From positions 124,001 through 188,000 of the forward strand of contig MU839113.1 of NCBI GenBank assembly GCA_030685235.1: a stretch of DNA of 64,000 bases. Reading direction: 5' to 3'. The translations under genes were made by a program, and so were the position numbers. The notes under the pieces are model-generated. The model did no database searches. It saw only the letters and a program-made list of their open reading frames with translations, and was not told the DNA's origin. Positions 1 through 12,340 of this stretch are shown here, in pieces. Source of the DNA: Copromyces sp. CBS 386.78. Taxonomy: Eukaryota; Ascomycota; Sordariomycetes; Sordariales; Sordariaceae. Each line of letters begins with the position of its first letter. The stretch's first letter is position 1.

Positions 1-528
1 TAAATGAAGTAACCCATCAACACAATGATCTGACTCCCCACGATAGCCAAATACAGCTTCGTATGTCCTGGCGCGGCATGCTTAACCACATGACCCGCCA
101 GATCCTCATGCTTATCAGTAACATGGTACTTGATACTATGCTCGCTCTCCTTGAGACGGGCCGTCAGCTCCGAGCGCATGCTGCGCACCTCGCGCTCCAG
201 GTTCTCGAGCTTGTTCTCGACGGATGCGAACCGGTCGAGCTTGGTCAGGAGGCCCTTCACTTCCTGGTGGTTCTGGTCGGCGATGCCGCCGTACTGAGCG
301 ACCGAACGGAAGATGGACGACAGGTGGTGATTGATGGACTGGATACGCGTGTGCAGGTCCGCAAATTGGGCTTTGGATGAGGTGATGCTGTTGGCTTCGA
401 CGTCGGGGACCGCGTTGTCGTATGGGTCGGGGATGGCGGCCTGGCCGGATCGGCCGAAGCTCATGTAGGGTCGCTTTTGGCCGTTTTCGTCGTGGGTCGT
501 ACCGCCGAAGGGCTTCTGGTTCTCGCCT

Positions 529-600
<72 letters not shown>

Positions 601-1543
601 TGGTTGGGAACGGCACCAATGTCGTCCTCAGATAAAACGACGACCTTGAAGACTTCGAACGAGTCAGGGTTCTCGGCCGAGGCCGCAGAAATTCCAAACG
701 AATAACCGGTTGGTCCGATGTAAATCTTGTCGCTCTCTTGTATTCGAATTTAAATTAGTAATTTCGAAATTAAAATAGTTTTAAACTATTACGAAGTCCT
801 TACCGAAGCACAGGCGGCCGTCGACTTCGACCTTGAAGTTCTGCGAGTTGTGGCGCAGCTTGATCTGCGAAGGGCGGCCCAGGTTGCGGTAGGCAAACCA
901 GCAGTGGCCGAAAGCGAGATTGTCGACGTTGTTTCTCATGCTGTAGTCGAGTGTGCCGTCATTGAGGAAGCCCTTGTAATGTTAGCGAAGGTACACGTAG
1001 TTAAGTTTCAGTATTTTGTTCATAACCAACCCTGATCATGCCAGCCGATCCGCCGTGCTGGTTGACGACGAGCACTAGACCCTCAAACTTGCCGACCGTG
1101 TAGATGCTCTGCGATCCGATGTTGCGGGCGCCATCCTTGGCAAGCCAGATGTTGAGGAGGCCGCTGCCTCGTTCGGGACCGTTTACGCGGAAGTCGATAT
1201 CTGTCGTCCAGGCTGTGTACTCGAGCGGCTTGTCGGCCCAGACAGCACCGCGCTGGTTGCCGGGCGCGGGAGGGGTCAGAATGACCTTGTTGGAGAGCAA
1301 TTCGGGCACATTGGGATTGCCCTGCATGGAGTAATTCGGAATCGTGTTTCGGCCATCGGGATTTATCCTATATAGGTAGGGAAGAGGGGGCAGCTGTTAG
1401 TCTAGTTGACAGCAGCAGGTGCTGAGACTGTGCAGTTGACGTCAAACGTACCTCACGCCAAATCCGAAACTGAGATCATTGACAAGATACTGGGCAGCCT
1501 CAGCGACGCCACCGAGGGCGACAATGCCCGCCAACAAGCGCAT
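1..1543 (-). CDS. L-type (legume-like) lectin membrane protein, ERGIC-53/Emp47 type, 3' end outside window
   Basis: Probable cargo receptor that binds high-mannose glycoproteins and cycles between ER and Golgi. Exons (minus strand): 1543-1452, 1367-1031, 972-804, 736 to beyond base 1. All introns are GT-AG. The ATG at 1543 opens a signal peptide (MRLLAGIVALGGVAEA). The lectin domain follows, with the family-typical FGFGVR, an Asp-containing WTTDIDFRVNG strand, a GLVLVVNQHGGSAGMIRGFLND region and SDKIYIGPTGYSFGISAAS. After it come a 24-Gln tract, a linker and a coiled-coil-like segment (HTRIQSINHHLSSIF; KLENLEREVRSMRSEL). A membrane segment (LYLAIVGSQIIVLMGYFI) begins just before the left edge, so only the end of the anchor and the cytoplasmic tail are missing. 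It is divergent from alg8. Family assignment is strong; the exact orthologue (Emp46, Emp47 or ERGIC-53) is not settled. Confidence 0.88.
531..602. repeat. CTG/CAG trinucleotide repeat encoding polyglutamine
   Basis: An uninterrupted CTG run covers 531-596 (22 units), followed by TTG and CTG. Read on the minus strand it encodes 24 consecutive Gln in the lectin gene, between the lectin domain and the coiled coil. In the other minus-strand frame it reads polyserine and on the plus strand polyalanine or polyleucine; those frames do not join to the lectin exons. Confidence 0.95.
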
Positions 1544-2412
1544 CGTGGAGACTGTGTTGCGACGGCGGTACTGATAGTCGTCGGCCTGGAGTGTAAGGGG
1601 CGCGATATGCTCAATCCAAAGGCCAATTCCAGGTAGAAAAGGAACTGATAAGGCTGTTGATATCGGCTGTCACCTTGATTGCAACAGTTCACAAAAAATT
1701 GAAGAAGGGGACACTTTACACTTTTGCAGGAGTTGCGGTCTCGGTGAAGCGGCCCGGCCAAGACTGTGAGGAGAGGTCAACAAGGTGTGGACTGTGGATA
1801 CATACGTCGACAGGTACATACATACACTCACTACAAAAGGATATTCTAGCAAGCGAATTCCAGAAGAGATTCCAGAAACGGGGTGTAGACGAGATGATGA
1901 CTGGTTCTTTTCAGATTGAGAGAGTCAAGAGAGAATGAAAGTGATGTATGTACGGGAAAGACTTTTGGGGGCTAGTCTCGCAAGAATGTTCAAAGTGCTA
2001 TCTCGGAATGACTGCTTTCCCAATTCCCAAAACTGAACCCAAAACACCGTGACAACCTTCCGTCCCCTGCAGAGAGCTTGATTCACCAACAGGGGTTTCC
2101 CTCTCCACAGCGCGTGCCTGTCTGCGGGGAGCCTCCTGTGGCTAGTAAAAGCAGTCTCGGAATGTGGCTTGCCATGCCGACATCCGAGCCACTTGCGGCA
2201 GGCAACTTCAGGTCCCGTCTTCAGGCCGTCAGGGTTCACGACAATGAAACAAATCAAAACGGACCCATGGTAAATTACACGCGACCGACGTCGACGTCGA
2301 CGACACCCACGCCTGCCAGAGATACCCTGCGACAACCGGGACTCAGACCTAGTGACTGACCTTTCTTCACGCATCACCAGACAAATCCATATGGCCATTG
2401 CGGCATGGAGAC
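1544..2412. promoter_or_regulatory. Shared upstream region between the divergent lectin and alg8 genes
   Basis: This 869-bp stretch separates the two divergent start codons and must contain both promoters and 5' UTRs. I see no convincing ORF. It contains GA-rich and CGACGTCGACG-like short palindromic bases near 2286-2300, but no element I can name with confidence. Confidence 0.5.
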
Positions 2413-4069
2413 ATGGCTGAGATATATCCTTCCCTCGTGCAGTGCGCGGTAGTGGCTGCGGCTTTCAAGATCCTCTTGTTCCCGGCTTAGTATGTCTGTC
2501 TACTCGCCCACTCCCATCCCCCACTGGCCCGGCGACAGAGGGTAACGCTGACACGATGGTGCCCATTCAGCAAATCCACCGACTTTGAGGTCCATCGCAA
2601 CTGGCTGGCCATTACTCACAGTCTCCCGCTCTGGGATTGGTACTACGAAAAGACGTCGGAATGGACCCTGGACTATCCGCCCTTCTTTGCCTACTTCGAA
2701 TGGATCATGTCGCAGGTTGCCAAGCTGGCTGATCCGGCCATGATTCGGGTGCATAACCTGGAGTACGACAGCTGGCAGACCGTGTACTTTCAAAGATGGA
2801 CAGTCATTGTGACGGAGCTGGTTCTGGTTTATGCGCTACACATGTATGAAGAAAGGCTTCCTTTGAAGATGAGAGCGTGCGTGCGCTGGCTAACATAAAG
2901 GACTGGATACTAGGTTTGTTGACTCTGCGCATGGCGTGTCCAAGAGGGCAGCTCAGGCGGCTGCTGTCTCCATTCTCTTGTCGCCCGGTCTCCTCATCAT
3001 CGACCACATCCATTTCCAGTACAACGGCGTCATGTACGGCATCCTGATCGCCTCTCTGGTCCTGGCCAAGAAGAGGTCGTCTCTGTTGGCCAGTGGTCTT
3101 GTCTTTGCCGCCCTGTTGTGCATGAAGCACATCTACCTCTACCTGGCACCGGCCTACTTCGTTTACCTTTTGAGGGTGTACTGCCTATCCCCCAAGTCCA
3201 TCTTCAGGATTCAGTTCTTCAACTGTGTAAAGCTGGGCGGTGGAATCGTCGGCATTTTCGCCGCTGCATTCGGGCCCTTTGCGCTCAAGAACCAGATCCC
3301 GCAGATCTTCAGCCGTCTGTTCCCCTTCTCGCGAGGTCTATGCCATGCATATTGGGCTCCCAACGTGTGGGCCATGTACTCCTTCATGGACAGACTCCTG
3401 ATCGGCCTCGCGCCACGGATTGGTCTACCGATCAAGGCGGATGCGCTCAACAGCGTTACCCGCGGTCTCGTCGGAGACACCTCATTCGCGGTGCTACCTG
3501 ACATTACACCTCGCATGTGTTTTGTCCTGACGCTCCTCTTCCAGGCCATTCCCCTGGTCAAGCTGTTCATGAAGCCCACTTGGGAGGGTTTCATCGGAGG
3601 CGTCACCCTGTGCGGGTACGCTTCGTTCCTGTTCGGCTGGCACGTCCACGAGAAGGCCATCTTGCTGGTCATCATCCCGTTCAGCCTCATCGCGCTCAAG
3701 GACCGCCGGTATCTGGGCGCTTTCCGACCCCTGGCCGTGGCGGGCCATGTGTCGCTCTTCCCCTTGATCTTCACTCCGGCCGAGTTCCCCATCAAGACCA
3801 TGTACACCATCTTCTGGCTGGTCCTCTTCTTGATGGCGTTCGACCGTCTGGCCCCGGCACCTACCCGCCAAAGACTGTTCCTGTTTGATCGCTTCAGCAC
3901 AATCTACATCACCATCAGCATCCCGCTTATTTTCTACTGCTCTCTGGTGCATGGCATCATCTTTGGCAAGAGCCTCGAGTTTCTGCCCTTGATGTTCACC
4001 AGCTCGTACTCGGCGATAGGAGTCGTCGGCAGCTGGTTGGGCTTCATGGTGGTGTATTTTACAGAGTAG
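2413..4069 (+). CDS. alg8: ALG8, dolichyl-P-Glc:Glc1Man9GlcNAc2-PP-dolichol alpha-1,3-glucosyltransferase
   Basis: ER multi-pass enzyme that adds the second glucose to the lipid-linked oligosaccharide used for N-glycosylation. Exons: 2413-2489, 2571-2843, 2914-4069, giving 501 aa, normal for the family. The start was chosen because [19 protein letters not shown] runs in frame into [15 protein letters not shown]; nearby upstream ATGs stop at once. The segment [18 protein letters not shown], the [16 protein letters not shown] loop and VHNLEYDS are closer to ALG8 than to ALG6. Downstream are [23 protein letters not shown] and [15 protein letters not shown], shared by the ALG6/ALG8 family, and many hydrophobic spans. 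For intron 2 I prefer donor GTATGA at 2844 (70 nt, branch site GCTAAC) over GTGCGT at 2877, which would leave a 37-nt intron. Confidence 0.93.
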
Positions 4070-6893
4070 ATTCTTTTTTTATGCGCATAACATGTGGTTG
4101 GTATAAATGCAATATTTTGCTTTCTTCAATACTTTTTTTTATCTGGCGAACTTTTATCACCTTCCGGGTGCACCCGCCAACTGATAATTTATCTTCAAAA
4201 ATGTCAAGACCTGGACACTCTAATGCGGTTGACTATAAGGAACAAGGTTTCAAAAATTGACACGCAATGAACCATAACGATGATTTTCGACCAAAGGTTC
4301 ATCTGTCTGAGAACGTTGGCGCTCGTCGATTCGTCGAGACAACCGTGGCATTTCTGCAAGGCTGAAGCTCAATTTGGAGAAAAAGGGCCTGTACCGTACG
4401 ATCGTACTCTACCCCACATCCCCTGCTGCGCCGCTTGTTCCGGCAGGCAACTTTGTTTCCTCGCTCTTTTGGAGTTTTTCTCTTCCATTCGATCCTTGGA
4501 GAGCCGCCAAGAAAGATCCCCAGGACCCCTTGTGAGAGACTCGCTCGCATCGGTGCAGGCTGTGCGGTTCGCTCGGTGATGTGTCGTGCTGTACCTAGCC
4601 CGCCCGAGCCCCTGTTGTTGATTCCTGTGACCGCCGGCCCAAAATTTGTTGTTTGGGTTGCACAAGCAAACGGGAGGACGTCCATTCACCGGTGTCATTC
4701 ATTTTTTCTTTTCCGTCTTAGGTTGTGCAGTGGCTAGGGTTTTCAGGTTCCTTTGCGCCTCATGTGCCTACTTGCAGTAGGTAACTCTTGTTGTTGTGAG
4801 TGTATATTGTCCGGGTCATAAACGGTCAACCACAGGGCAGGCGCATAGTCATCGGATCAATAGATCATGACTGATTGAAATGACTCCCACTTGACGTAAA
4901 GACTGGGCCAATATATGTAGAGACGATCCAGGGGTGGTTAACTTGGCGAACATCAATTGTTGTTGTTGTTTACCCCTGAACGCGCGAATCTGCCATCCGA
5001 TATCAGATCTGTACTAGGTACGTATCTTTCGATCTGATATTATTAGTAACGTCGTGCCCCGGTTTGGGTACTCTGGATTAGTCTGTCCCAAGTATAGTAT
5101 ATACCAGGCTTCGATTTGTTGTTGATTTCGGTGTGCTCAAAAAAGGTTCTCTCCCAGGTGGAAAAAGTGGTGGCCGTTGATCCCCGTCCTGTCGAGGGGT
5201 CAAGGTACAAAGATGCCTGAGCCTGCTAGCGCGGTACTTTGCTGCGAAGCAGGTGTCATGCACCGCCAGACGCAACACGCGCACCACAGGCGCGTTTTGG
5301 ACTTGTCGCTAATTAGGTACAGTATTGTAGTTTTTGGTTTGAGGTCATTGCAATCTTTCAATGAAAGAATCTTGTAGCCATGGGGCAATTTGCGCACTGG
5401 TACTACATGGATCGAATCTACCTCGCAAAGTCGCGCTCTATCGCGGCACCTTCCAAGAGCGGCCGCCCTGCCTGGAACCTGTCTGGTCCAAGTGGTGCAT
5501 GCGGGACCCCTACCCTCGGAAAACAAATTTTGGCGGGTGCATCCGGCAACATATATAATTGACGAATGGACCAAAATGAACGCTTCAACCGTCAGCAGAT
5601 AGCCCTCGTCGCGGCGAGCACTTTGAGTAGTTGAACGTTGGGGAGTTGTCGGGTGGGCGGGCGGTAGGGTCTGGGAAGTCGTCCTGGGGGTGCTCGGGGG
5701 GGAAGGCCCAGTACGGTGCCAGTACGGGGGACGAGGAGGAGGGCAAAGCTAGTGGCAGGATGGCCGCACTGGCATCGGAGCTGGAGCCATCTCTCATCCC
5801 GTCCCTCCCTGGCGGGTCCAACGGGTCCCGGACACCACGCCAACACGGTTCTCAGGTACATTGACCGGGCCAGTCCTACGCTCCCATTTGCCGTCCATCC
5901 TCCTCGTTCCACCCGACGCATCCCCCAGGGCCATGGGGCTTTCACTTCTTCCCACTTCTTCTTCTCCTCCTCCTCACCCCCCCCCCCTTCCCCCTCCGGG
6001 CCCTGGCTCAACTTTTTCTCCTCCTCACAACTCCCACAACTTGCTTGCACACGCAATCGGCATCTTCGCGCCCACCACGACGGCCTTTCCAACCATCACC
6101 ACACACACCACCCACCACCACTCTGTGAAGGACAGTTAAAAGATATCGGGATATCGAATGGGATTTTGATAAAGTGGAAAACACCATCCCCGGTCCGGCT
6201 TCCGAAACCCAACCCACCGTGTTCCCGGCCCTCGATTGGATTTGGCGCAAATTCAAACCACCACACGCCAGGGGCGAATTTCGACGCTTTAAACACGGAT
6301 GCAGCACGGCAGCACTGGATCCAAAGCTGAAAAGTCTTCAACCAGCCTTGCAGCAGCAGCATCGAGGCAAGTGTAGGGCAGCCGCTGTACGTCGTATGTA
6401 TCTTCTCCCTTTGGCATTACACCTTTCCACATACCACCTACATGACGGCACATACCTCCCCTCCGCTTATCTCCCCGAGTCTCCAAACCACACCACGCAC
6501 CCAGCAAACCCAGCACCAGCACCAGCATCAGCACCAGCACCCTACCCTCCGAGGCACCCACACACCACACCCGTGACAACCCTGTTCAACCCAACTCCCC
6601 TCCCTCTCCACTCGACCGTCACGGATCGCGACATGAGCCACAACACCGCTCTTTGGGCGCAACAACGCGTCTCAATTCTCTCAATCACACACTTGCTCAC
6701 CACCACTTTTGCTCTTATAGGTCTGATACATCTAGATTCATCATCTAGACACGTGAAAGGCTGCTGGGCCTTGCTCCCCGTCATCTCTGGGGTCTGACCT
6801 GTTCCGGCTCTACGTCGGTTCCTCCTTCCTCCTCCTCATTCAAGGTCACACCCACTCTGCTTCATCTGAAATCTCGGCGAGTGAGCTTTCATC
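4070..6893. other. Long intergenic region: alg8 3' end and itc1/acf1 upstream region
   Basis: No gene could be supported in 2.8 kb. The first 150 bp are T-rich and probably hold the alg8 3' UTR. From about 5.8 to 6.8 kb the plus strand is strongly pyrimidine-rich, with a run of C at about 5978-5990 and CACCA-rich stretches, as expected of a long 5' UTR or promoter in this genome. The ORFs there are low-complexity and overlap on both strands. Confidence 0.5.
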
Positions 6894-9800
6894 ATGGTAC
6901 TTGATCCCCCAATGGCCCCATTATCATCTGGTTCAAGTTGCTCATCTATCTTCACCAAACAGGTCCTCTTCAAACGGAAACCGGTGCAGTTTATAACTGT
7001 ACCGAATATTGAAGATGATAACCAAGAGGTATGCATGCTTTCCCCCTTTTTGTCCTCTCATGTATTTGTGCAGTCGCCAGCTCACACGTTGCCTTATAGG
7101 TTTGGCATATCCCCCAGACGGGGGAGATCTTTGTGACTTACGAGGAGTACCTCAACCGGTATGTGTACAAGAATGAAATCCACCATGTTTGAACCGAGAG
7201 GCTAACCTCCAAATAGCATGGACTTTTACAACCAGGTGAGCAAAGTTGTGCAAGCAAACACAGTCAACCCTGGATGATACGTACTCACACTCTGGCAACA
7301 GAAACGTTTCATTTGCACAATCACAGGTCACTCTGGTTTGACCTTCTTTGAAGCCCTATCAAGTGAGGTATGCGAAGCTCAAGAAAGTCTTCTGCGTTTC
7401 CATACAGGACTAACCCAACCCTTTGGTATGCAGACTGCTGGGGCAGCTGAGGTTGAGCAGGCGTTTCCTGAGGCCCTCAAGGGTCCAGTTCTTCGACGCG
7501 TTCAGTTCCAGACCGTGTCTCGCATTGATACGCTGGTGGATCAGATCTATGACGAGTTCAAGAACGATTACTACCCGGGTGAGACTGTTACCGTCAGTAT
7601 CGATGGCGAGAAACTACACGGTGTAGTCCGCGACAAGACGCGATTTGGAGGTACGGTCCTACCAGATGGCTCCACTGCTCCCCCGTATTCCCGCTACTTT
7701 GTCAGCCTCAAAGAGCGTCAGGAGGAGGTGCCCGTCAACGACTCTCAAATCTTCCGCGATCGCAAGGTCTTCACCAAGTCGGTCCTTCGCTCCTTCATCA
7801 AGAAGACAGTAACGCGCGAGGCTTGGAACGGCGCCCCTTGGTTGGTCAAGACCGACATTGCCGAGCGCTATCATATCGATACCCGAATTCCGCCACATCT
7901 GCGCTACGACAACAAGTTGCTCGAGAGAAAGCAGATGCAGGCCCAGAAGAGGATGTCGCAGCCCGGCAGTGTGGGCATCGAACATCATAACAGCCACACC
8001 AGCCATACCGCTCCTGCCTCACCTGGACAGTTCAGCCCTACTGGACCTGTGCGCCTCCCCGAGCTCAAACCAGCTCCGAAGAGCCACAAGTCCAAGGCCC
8101 AGCAGGCCGCTCAGGCCGCTGCTCAGGAGGCGCGTCAGAATGGAGGCGTTGTTTCCAGGAAACAAAACCTCTTCAACGGCCCTGAACCGGGCGGATTCAT
8201 GCACTTACCACTGCCAGGAAATCCCTTCCAGTTTCCGTTATCGTATCGCAGTCATACCTTACCGCCGATATACAGCGCGCCCGAGCCTCCCCCGCCGCCC
8301 CCGCCCCCGAAGTACCCGATCGAGGATCTTCAAGTCGAGTCTCGCGGCTTGGTGCGACCGCAACTCAAGTACCTATGTGCCGATCCGCCTGTCGAGCTCG
8401 AAAATGTCAAGCCACCTTTCGACGGCAAGATACTCATGAGGTCTGTAGGACCCCTTCTCGAGACCTGGGACACCCTCAACGTTTACTGCGAGATCTTCAA
8501 GCTGGATTCGTTCACCTTCGACGACTTTGTGGAGGCCATGCAGCTCGCCTCGGATGACATGCCGGTACAGCTTTTCAATGAGATCCATTGCGCCGTCCTC
8601 AAGATTCTTGTCAGCTCCGAAGCCGAAGGTGGTAAGGTTCAGATTCAGCTACCCGAGCTTGAAGACGAAGATGAGGAAGAGGAGGATGGAGAAGACAGTG
8701 CCGCCGCCACCCCTGAACCGGAATCGTTACCTACAGCCCGCGCGACCCGCAGCAGCCTGGCTAAGCTCGAGGCTGAACGACTCGCTGCCGAGGCTGCCGC
8801 CGCCGAACGGGAAATGCAGGAGGCCGAAGATGCACCCAAGCACCGTGCCGAGGAGGTTCTTAAGGATTACGACTGGATCGAGCACCTGCGGAAGCGCGAC
8901 TTCAAGGATGGCGGCTGGGAGCTGATCATGGTCGGATTGCTACACCAGCTGAGTAAGAATGATAGGCTCAACGCCAGTTGTGAGGAGCTCCTGGAGCAGC
9001 TTGTGCCCGTCGAGGATGAGGAGCCGAATCGTGAGACGGTGCGCGCGCGATATGCGAGCCTCGATGTCAATTACCGCGTTCAGGCTTTGCAGGTCATCTG
9101 CATGCTCACTGCGGAGACCAAGGCCATCAGGGGTTATATGGAGGATTGCAGCGAGCAGATGACGGCGTACAGGAAGGAGAAGATCGAGTGGCAGAGGAAG
9201 AGGAAGCAAGCGTGAGTGGAAGTCCGCGAGTTACGACGCGGAACGAAAATCGGGCTAACGTGAATGATAGTGTCGAGGACCTCAAGAACTTGAACGACCA
9301 GCGCAAAATCCTGCTCCCGGACAACCTTCCTCCCAGCCCACCCTTGGAGCCCACCAAGACCAACGGCATCAACGGAGCGCACACTAACGGCGACGTGAAG
9401 ATGGCCGATGTTGATGAGATCTCCTTGACAGGGGGCGAGATCCCCGACTCCGACGTCGAGGATGGAGACGGCACGCCAGCTGGCCTTCGCAACCTTCGCC
9501 GTGGAAACGACCGTGCCGCCGAGCGCAAGCGCAAGGAGGAAGAGAAGAAGCAGCGCGCCGAAGCGGCGGCGGCCGCTGCCAAGGTGCCTAAGCAATCGAA
9601 GGCGTTCCTTAAGGTGCTCAAGGACATCCAGAAGAAGGAGGACGAGATTGCGGAATGCGAAAAGGAGATCGCCATTATCGACAACGACCTCCGCGAAGCT
9701 GACTGCCCCCGCACGAGGGTGCTCGGCAAGGACCGGTTCTGGAACAGGTACTACTGGTTCGAGAGGAACGGAATGCCGTACGGTGGGCTGCCCGACAGCT

Positions 9801-10555
9801 CCACGGCGCATGCGGGATATGCGAACGGCTGCATTTGGGTGCAAGGGCCGGACGAGCTGGAGCGCGAGGGCTACATCGACATGAAGGAGGAGTGGCAGAA
9901 CGAATATGTGGCCAAGTTCGGAATCACCGTGCCGGAGAGGAAGAAGAGGGAGGAAGGCGGAACCAGTGTCTTCAAGGCTACGCAGTGGGGATTCTACGAG
10001 CGCGCGGAGGACGTGGATAAGCTCCTCGAGTGGCTTGATCCGCGGGGTCAAAACGAGATCAAGCTCAGGAAAGAAATCGTCAACTACCGAGATCGAATTC
10101 AAAAGGGCATGGAGAACCGCAAGACCTACGTGGGACTCGACAAGCCTTTGGAGGAAGAGAAGAAAGAGGGAGAGAACGGGGCTACGGGAGGAGATTCGAT
10201 GGAGGGCGTTGAAGCCACCACCCCCGCCGTCGTCGAGGAGCCCGTCCTTCAGCCACCAACAAAGGGAGGAAGGGGCAAGCGGAGCACAAGAGGAAACAAC
10301 AACAATAACAACAATAACAGCCGTTCGGCCACGACCACTAAACAAGCCACCCCGGAACCACCAGCGTACAGGTGTCTCGCATGGGTCAACACCACGGCCA
10401 TTGAGGAGATCGGTCATCTCCACGGAGAGGAACCGCCCCCGGCCAGGAACAGGAAGCAAAGCAAGAAGAAGCAGGAGGCGGCTGCTGCTAAGGAAGAGGT
10501 GGAAGTGGCAGTAGCGCCGACGACGAGGAGCGGGAAGAAGAAGGGCGCGAAGTGA
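6894..10555 (+). CDS. itc1: Itc1/Acf1-type subunit of an ISWI chromatin-remodelling complex (WAC, DDT and WHIM domains)
   Basis: Accessory subunit that positions nucleosomes with an ISWI ATPase in the nucleus. Exons: 6894-6896, 6963-7028, 7100-7158, 7217-7235, 7302-7367, 7434-9211, 9271-10555, giving 1091 aa. The model starts MVLFKRKPVQFITVPNIE, which fits the family start; it requires an intron right after the ATG (6897-6962). Reading through it would add 22 residues. The WAC domain covers about residues 1-130 (VWHIPQTGEIFVTYEEYLNR; KRFICTITGHSGLTFFEAL). The DDT domain lies near 410-470 (FTFDDFVEAM). The WHIM region begins near 550 (DYDWIEHLRKRDFKDGGWE) and continues near 815 (RVLGKDRFWNRYYWFER). 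There are acidic, Ala/Glu coiled-coil and Asn-rich stretches, and a basic C-terminus. Known as Itc1 in yeast and ACF1 in animals. Confidence 0.93.
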
Positions 10556-11042
10556 TATGTGATGGAGATCATGGTATTTGTTGAGATGGGGAGGGCGGTC
10601 TATACATATGCCTCTACAAAACCAACCTTCTGCGCGTTCGCGTTTGCATTTGTTAACACGTAGCATGTCAAGATATCTTTAGACACAGTACTGTATATAC
10701 ATACATACATACGATGTGCATGGGTGTTGGTAGGGAAGGAAGAATAAGGAATGGAATGGATGGCATAAGAAAGGAAGGGAAGGATATAAAAAGCAATTGG
10801 TTTTTCGTTCTACATAAAACACCTGGTCGGTGGTAGTGTTATACAGGTATTGATTCCAGGTACTTGCTTTGTACCATGGCATTAGACATATTTGACATTA
10901 GAGTTCCTACATCGCGTGCGAAGGTACTTAACCACCGACAACCAGGCAGCCCTCAACAACCCGCATCCCACGGCATCTCCTCCTCCTCCATTAGCATCAT
11001 CATCATCATTATCATCATCATCATCCACAAAGTCTAGCCCCC
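10556..11042. other. Convergent 3' intergenic region
   Basis: It lies between the 3' ends of itc1 (plus) and the hydrolase gene (minus). It holds an ATAC microsatellite near 10699-10712 and an imperfect ATC repeat near 10997-11029. No gene is seen. Confidence 0.5.
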
Positions 11043-11948
11043 TTAAATCTTGGCCAAACCCCTCAAAGCCTCCCTCGTCCCCTCCCCCGTCTCCTTCACA
11101 ATCCTCACCACCTCCCTAAACTCTTTGATGCCTGCATCCCCCATACACTCATACATCCACCCCTCGCTCGTCGTAACGACCACCCCTTCCTGCCTCAGCC
11201 TGGCCAGCGCCACGGGAATCTCCTCCTTGTTGCAACTCGACACGCCATCCGCCATCACATATATCTTGGTCTCCGGATGCCTCTTCCGCAGAGCCAAGCA
11301 GGTTTGCGTGACGCAGATGTGCGACTCGATGCCCACCAGGGCAACATGCGTGGGGATCTTGTCCGGGGAGGAACTGAACAAAGAGGCGAGGGCGGGCGTG
11401 TACATGCCGAACAAGGTCTTGTCGAGGTCGGCGCCGACCAAAGGATGGGGACCACCACCACCGCCGCCGCCGCCGCCGCCGTCTTTGGTGAGAAGGGGCT
11501 GGAGTTCGGAAACGGTTTCGCCGAGCTTGCCGCGCGTTTGGGTGGTGATGTAGATGGGGATTTGGAGACAGTGGGCGAAGCGGAGGAGTTTGGTGGTGGT
11601 GGAGACGCTGGAAGATGTTGATGAGTTGCTTGTTGGAATTGGAATTGGAATTGGGGAAAAGATGATTTAGACTAGATGGGGTTGTTATGTGAGAGAAAGA
11701 CTTACACTTTGTCAAACTCGTGGATGGCGTGGCGGAATTTCTCTTGGATGTCACAGATACTTGAGATGGAAAAGCATGAGGTTAGAAAGGGGGGTTCCAT
11801 AAAGAAAATTGATATGGACATACAAGAGAGCTGGCTTTTCTGTATATACATGATTGAGGACTTGTCAGTATCGATGAAGTAAACGCTTCGAGGAGAAGGT
11901 GCAACATGGAAACATACCGAAGCCTTTTTGAGGAGTTGTGTCAGTCAT
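11043..11948 (-). CDS. Isochorismatase-family cysteine hydrolase (ISOC2/YcaC-like)
   Basis: Exons (minus): 11948-11918, 11839-11824, 11759-11706, 11607-11043, giving 221 aa, normal for the family. The N-terminus MTDTTPQKGFEKPALFICDI carries the catalytic Asp in CDIQEKF. A conserved Lys lies in ADLDKTLFGMY and the nucleophilic Cys in GIESHICVTQT, so the Asp-Lys-Cys triad is complete. The tail (ALARLRQEGVVVTTSEG) matches the mitochondrial/cytosolic ISOC2 group better than nicotinamidases. Exon 2 is only 16 nt, but it is needed to join the frame. An unusual run of ten Gly (codons at 11451-11480) sits between the strand LLTKD and the Lys motif. The substrate cannot be told from the sequence. Confidence 0.88.
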
Positions 11949-12340
11949 TATGGACGAATGTCGTTTTTGTGGAACAGGTAAGATCTGAGATATCAATGTT
12001 ACAGATGTGGATTTGAATGAGTTGTTAAACGGTTTCGGAGTTATACTCCTATATAACAAAGACAAGGAAGGTCTTGCGGCAAGAGAGACACCCATGTTTA
12101 GTCACAAGGAGGCGGGGGATGAGCGAGGGGTACCGAGTTCTGGGGATGAGTGATGATATGCGGGAGGAGGTCGCCCTAAAGTAGCGGGTAGGTAGCCGAG
12201 GACATGCCGATGTAACCCCGCATCCCGAGCTCGCTGAAATATATGTAGCGTCACCGAACGGCATCGACAAAGACTTCTTGGCATATTCGCCCTCATGATG
12301 CCTCGAGTCCCTAATCCTCTGCCTAGATATATCTAGATGC
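11949..12340. promoter_or_regulatory. Upstream region of the hydrolase gene and thi6 3' end
   Basis: This 392-bp stretch lies between two minus-strand genes in tandem. It must contain the thi6 3' UTR and the hydrolase promoter. No other feature is recognised. Confidence 0.45.

Noticed and set aside
461..697. Polyserine and polyalanine ORFs across the CTG repeat
   Set aside because: They are other frames of the polyglutamine codons; only the Gln frame joins to lectin exons by splicing.
2877..2913. 37-nt alternative second intron in alg8
   Set aside because: It keeps the frame but is shorter than any other intron here; the 70-nt intron from 2844 uses the same branch site and acceptor.
9134..10666. 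510-codon minus-strand ORF opposite itc1
   Set aside because: Shadow of GC-rich coding sequence; the plus frame has clear WHIM motifs and correct splicing.
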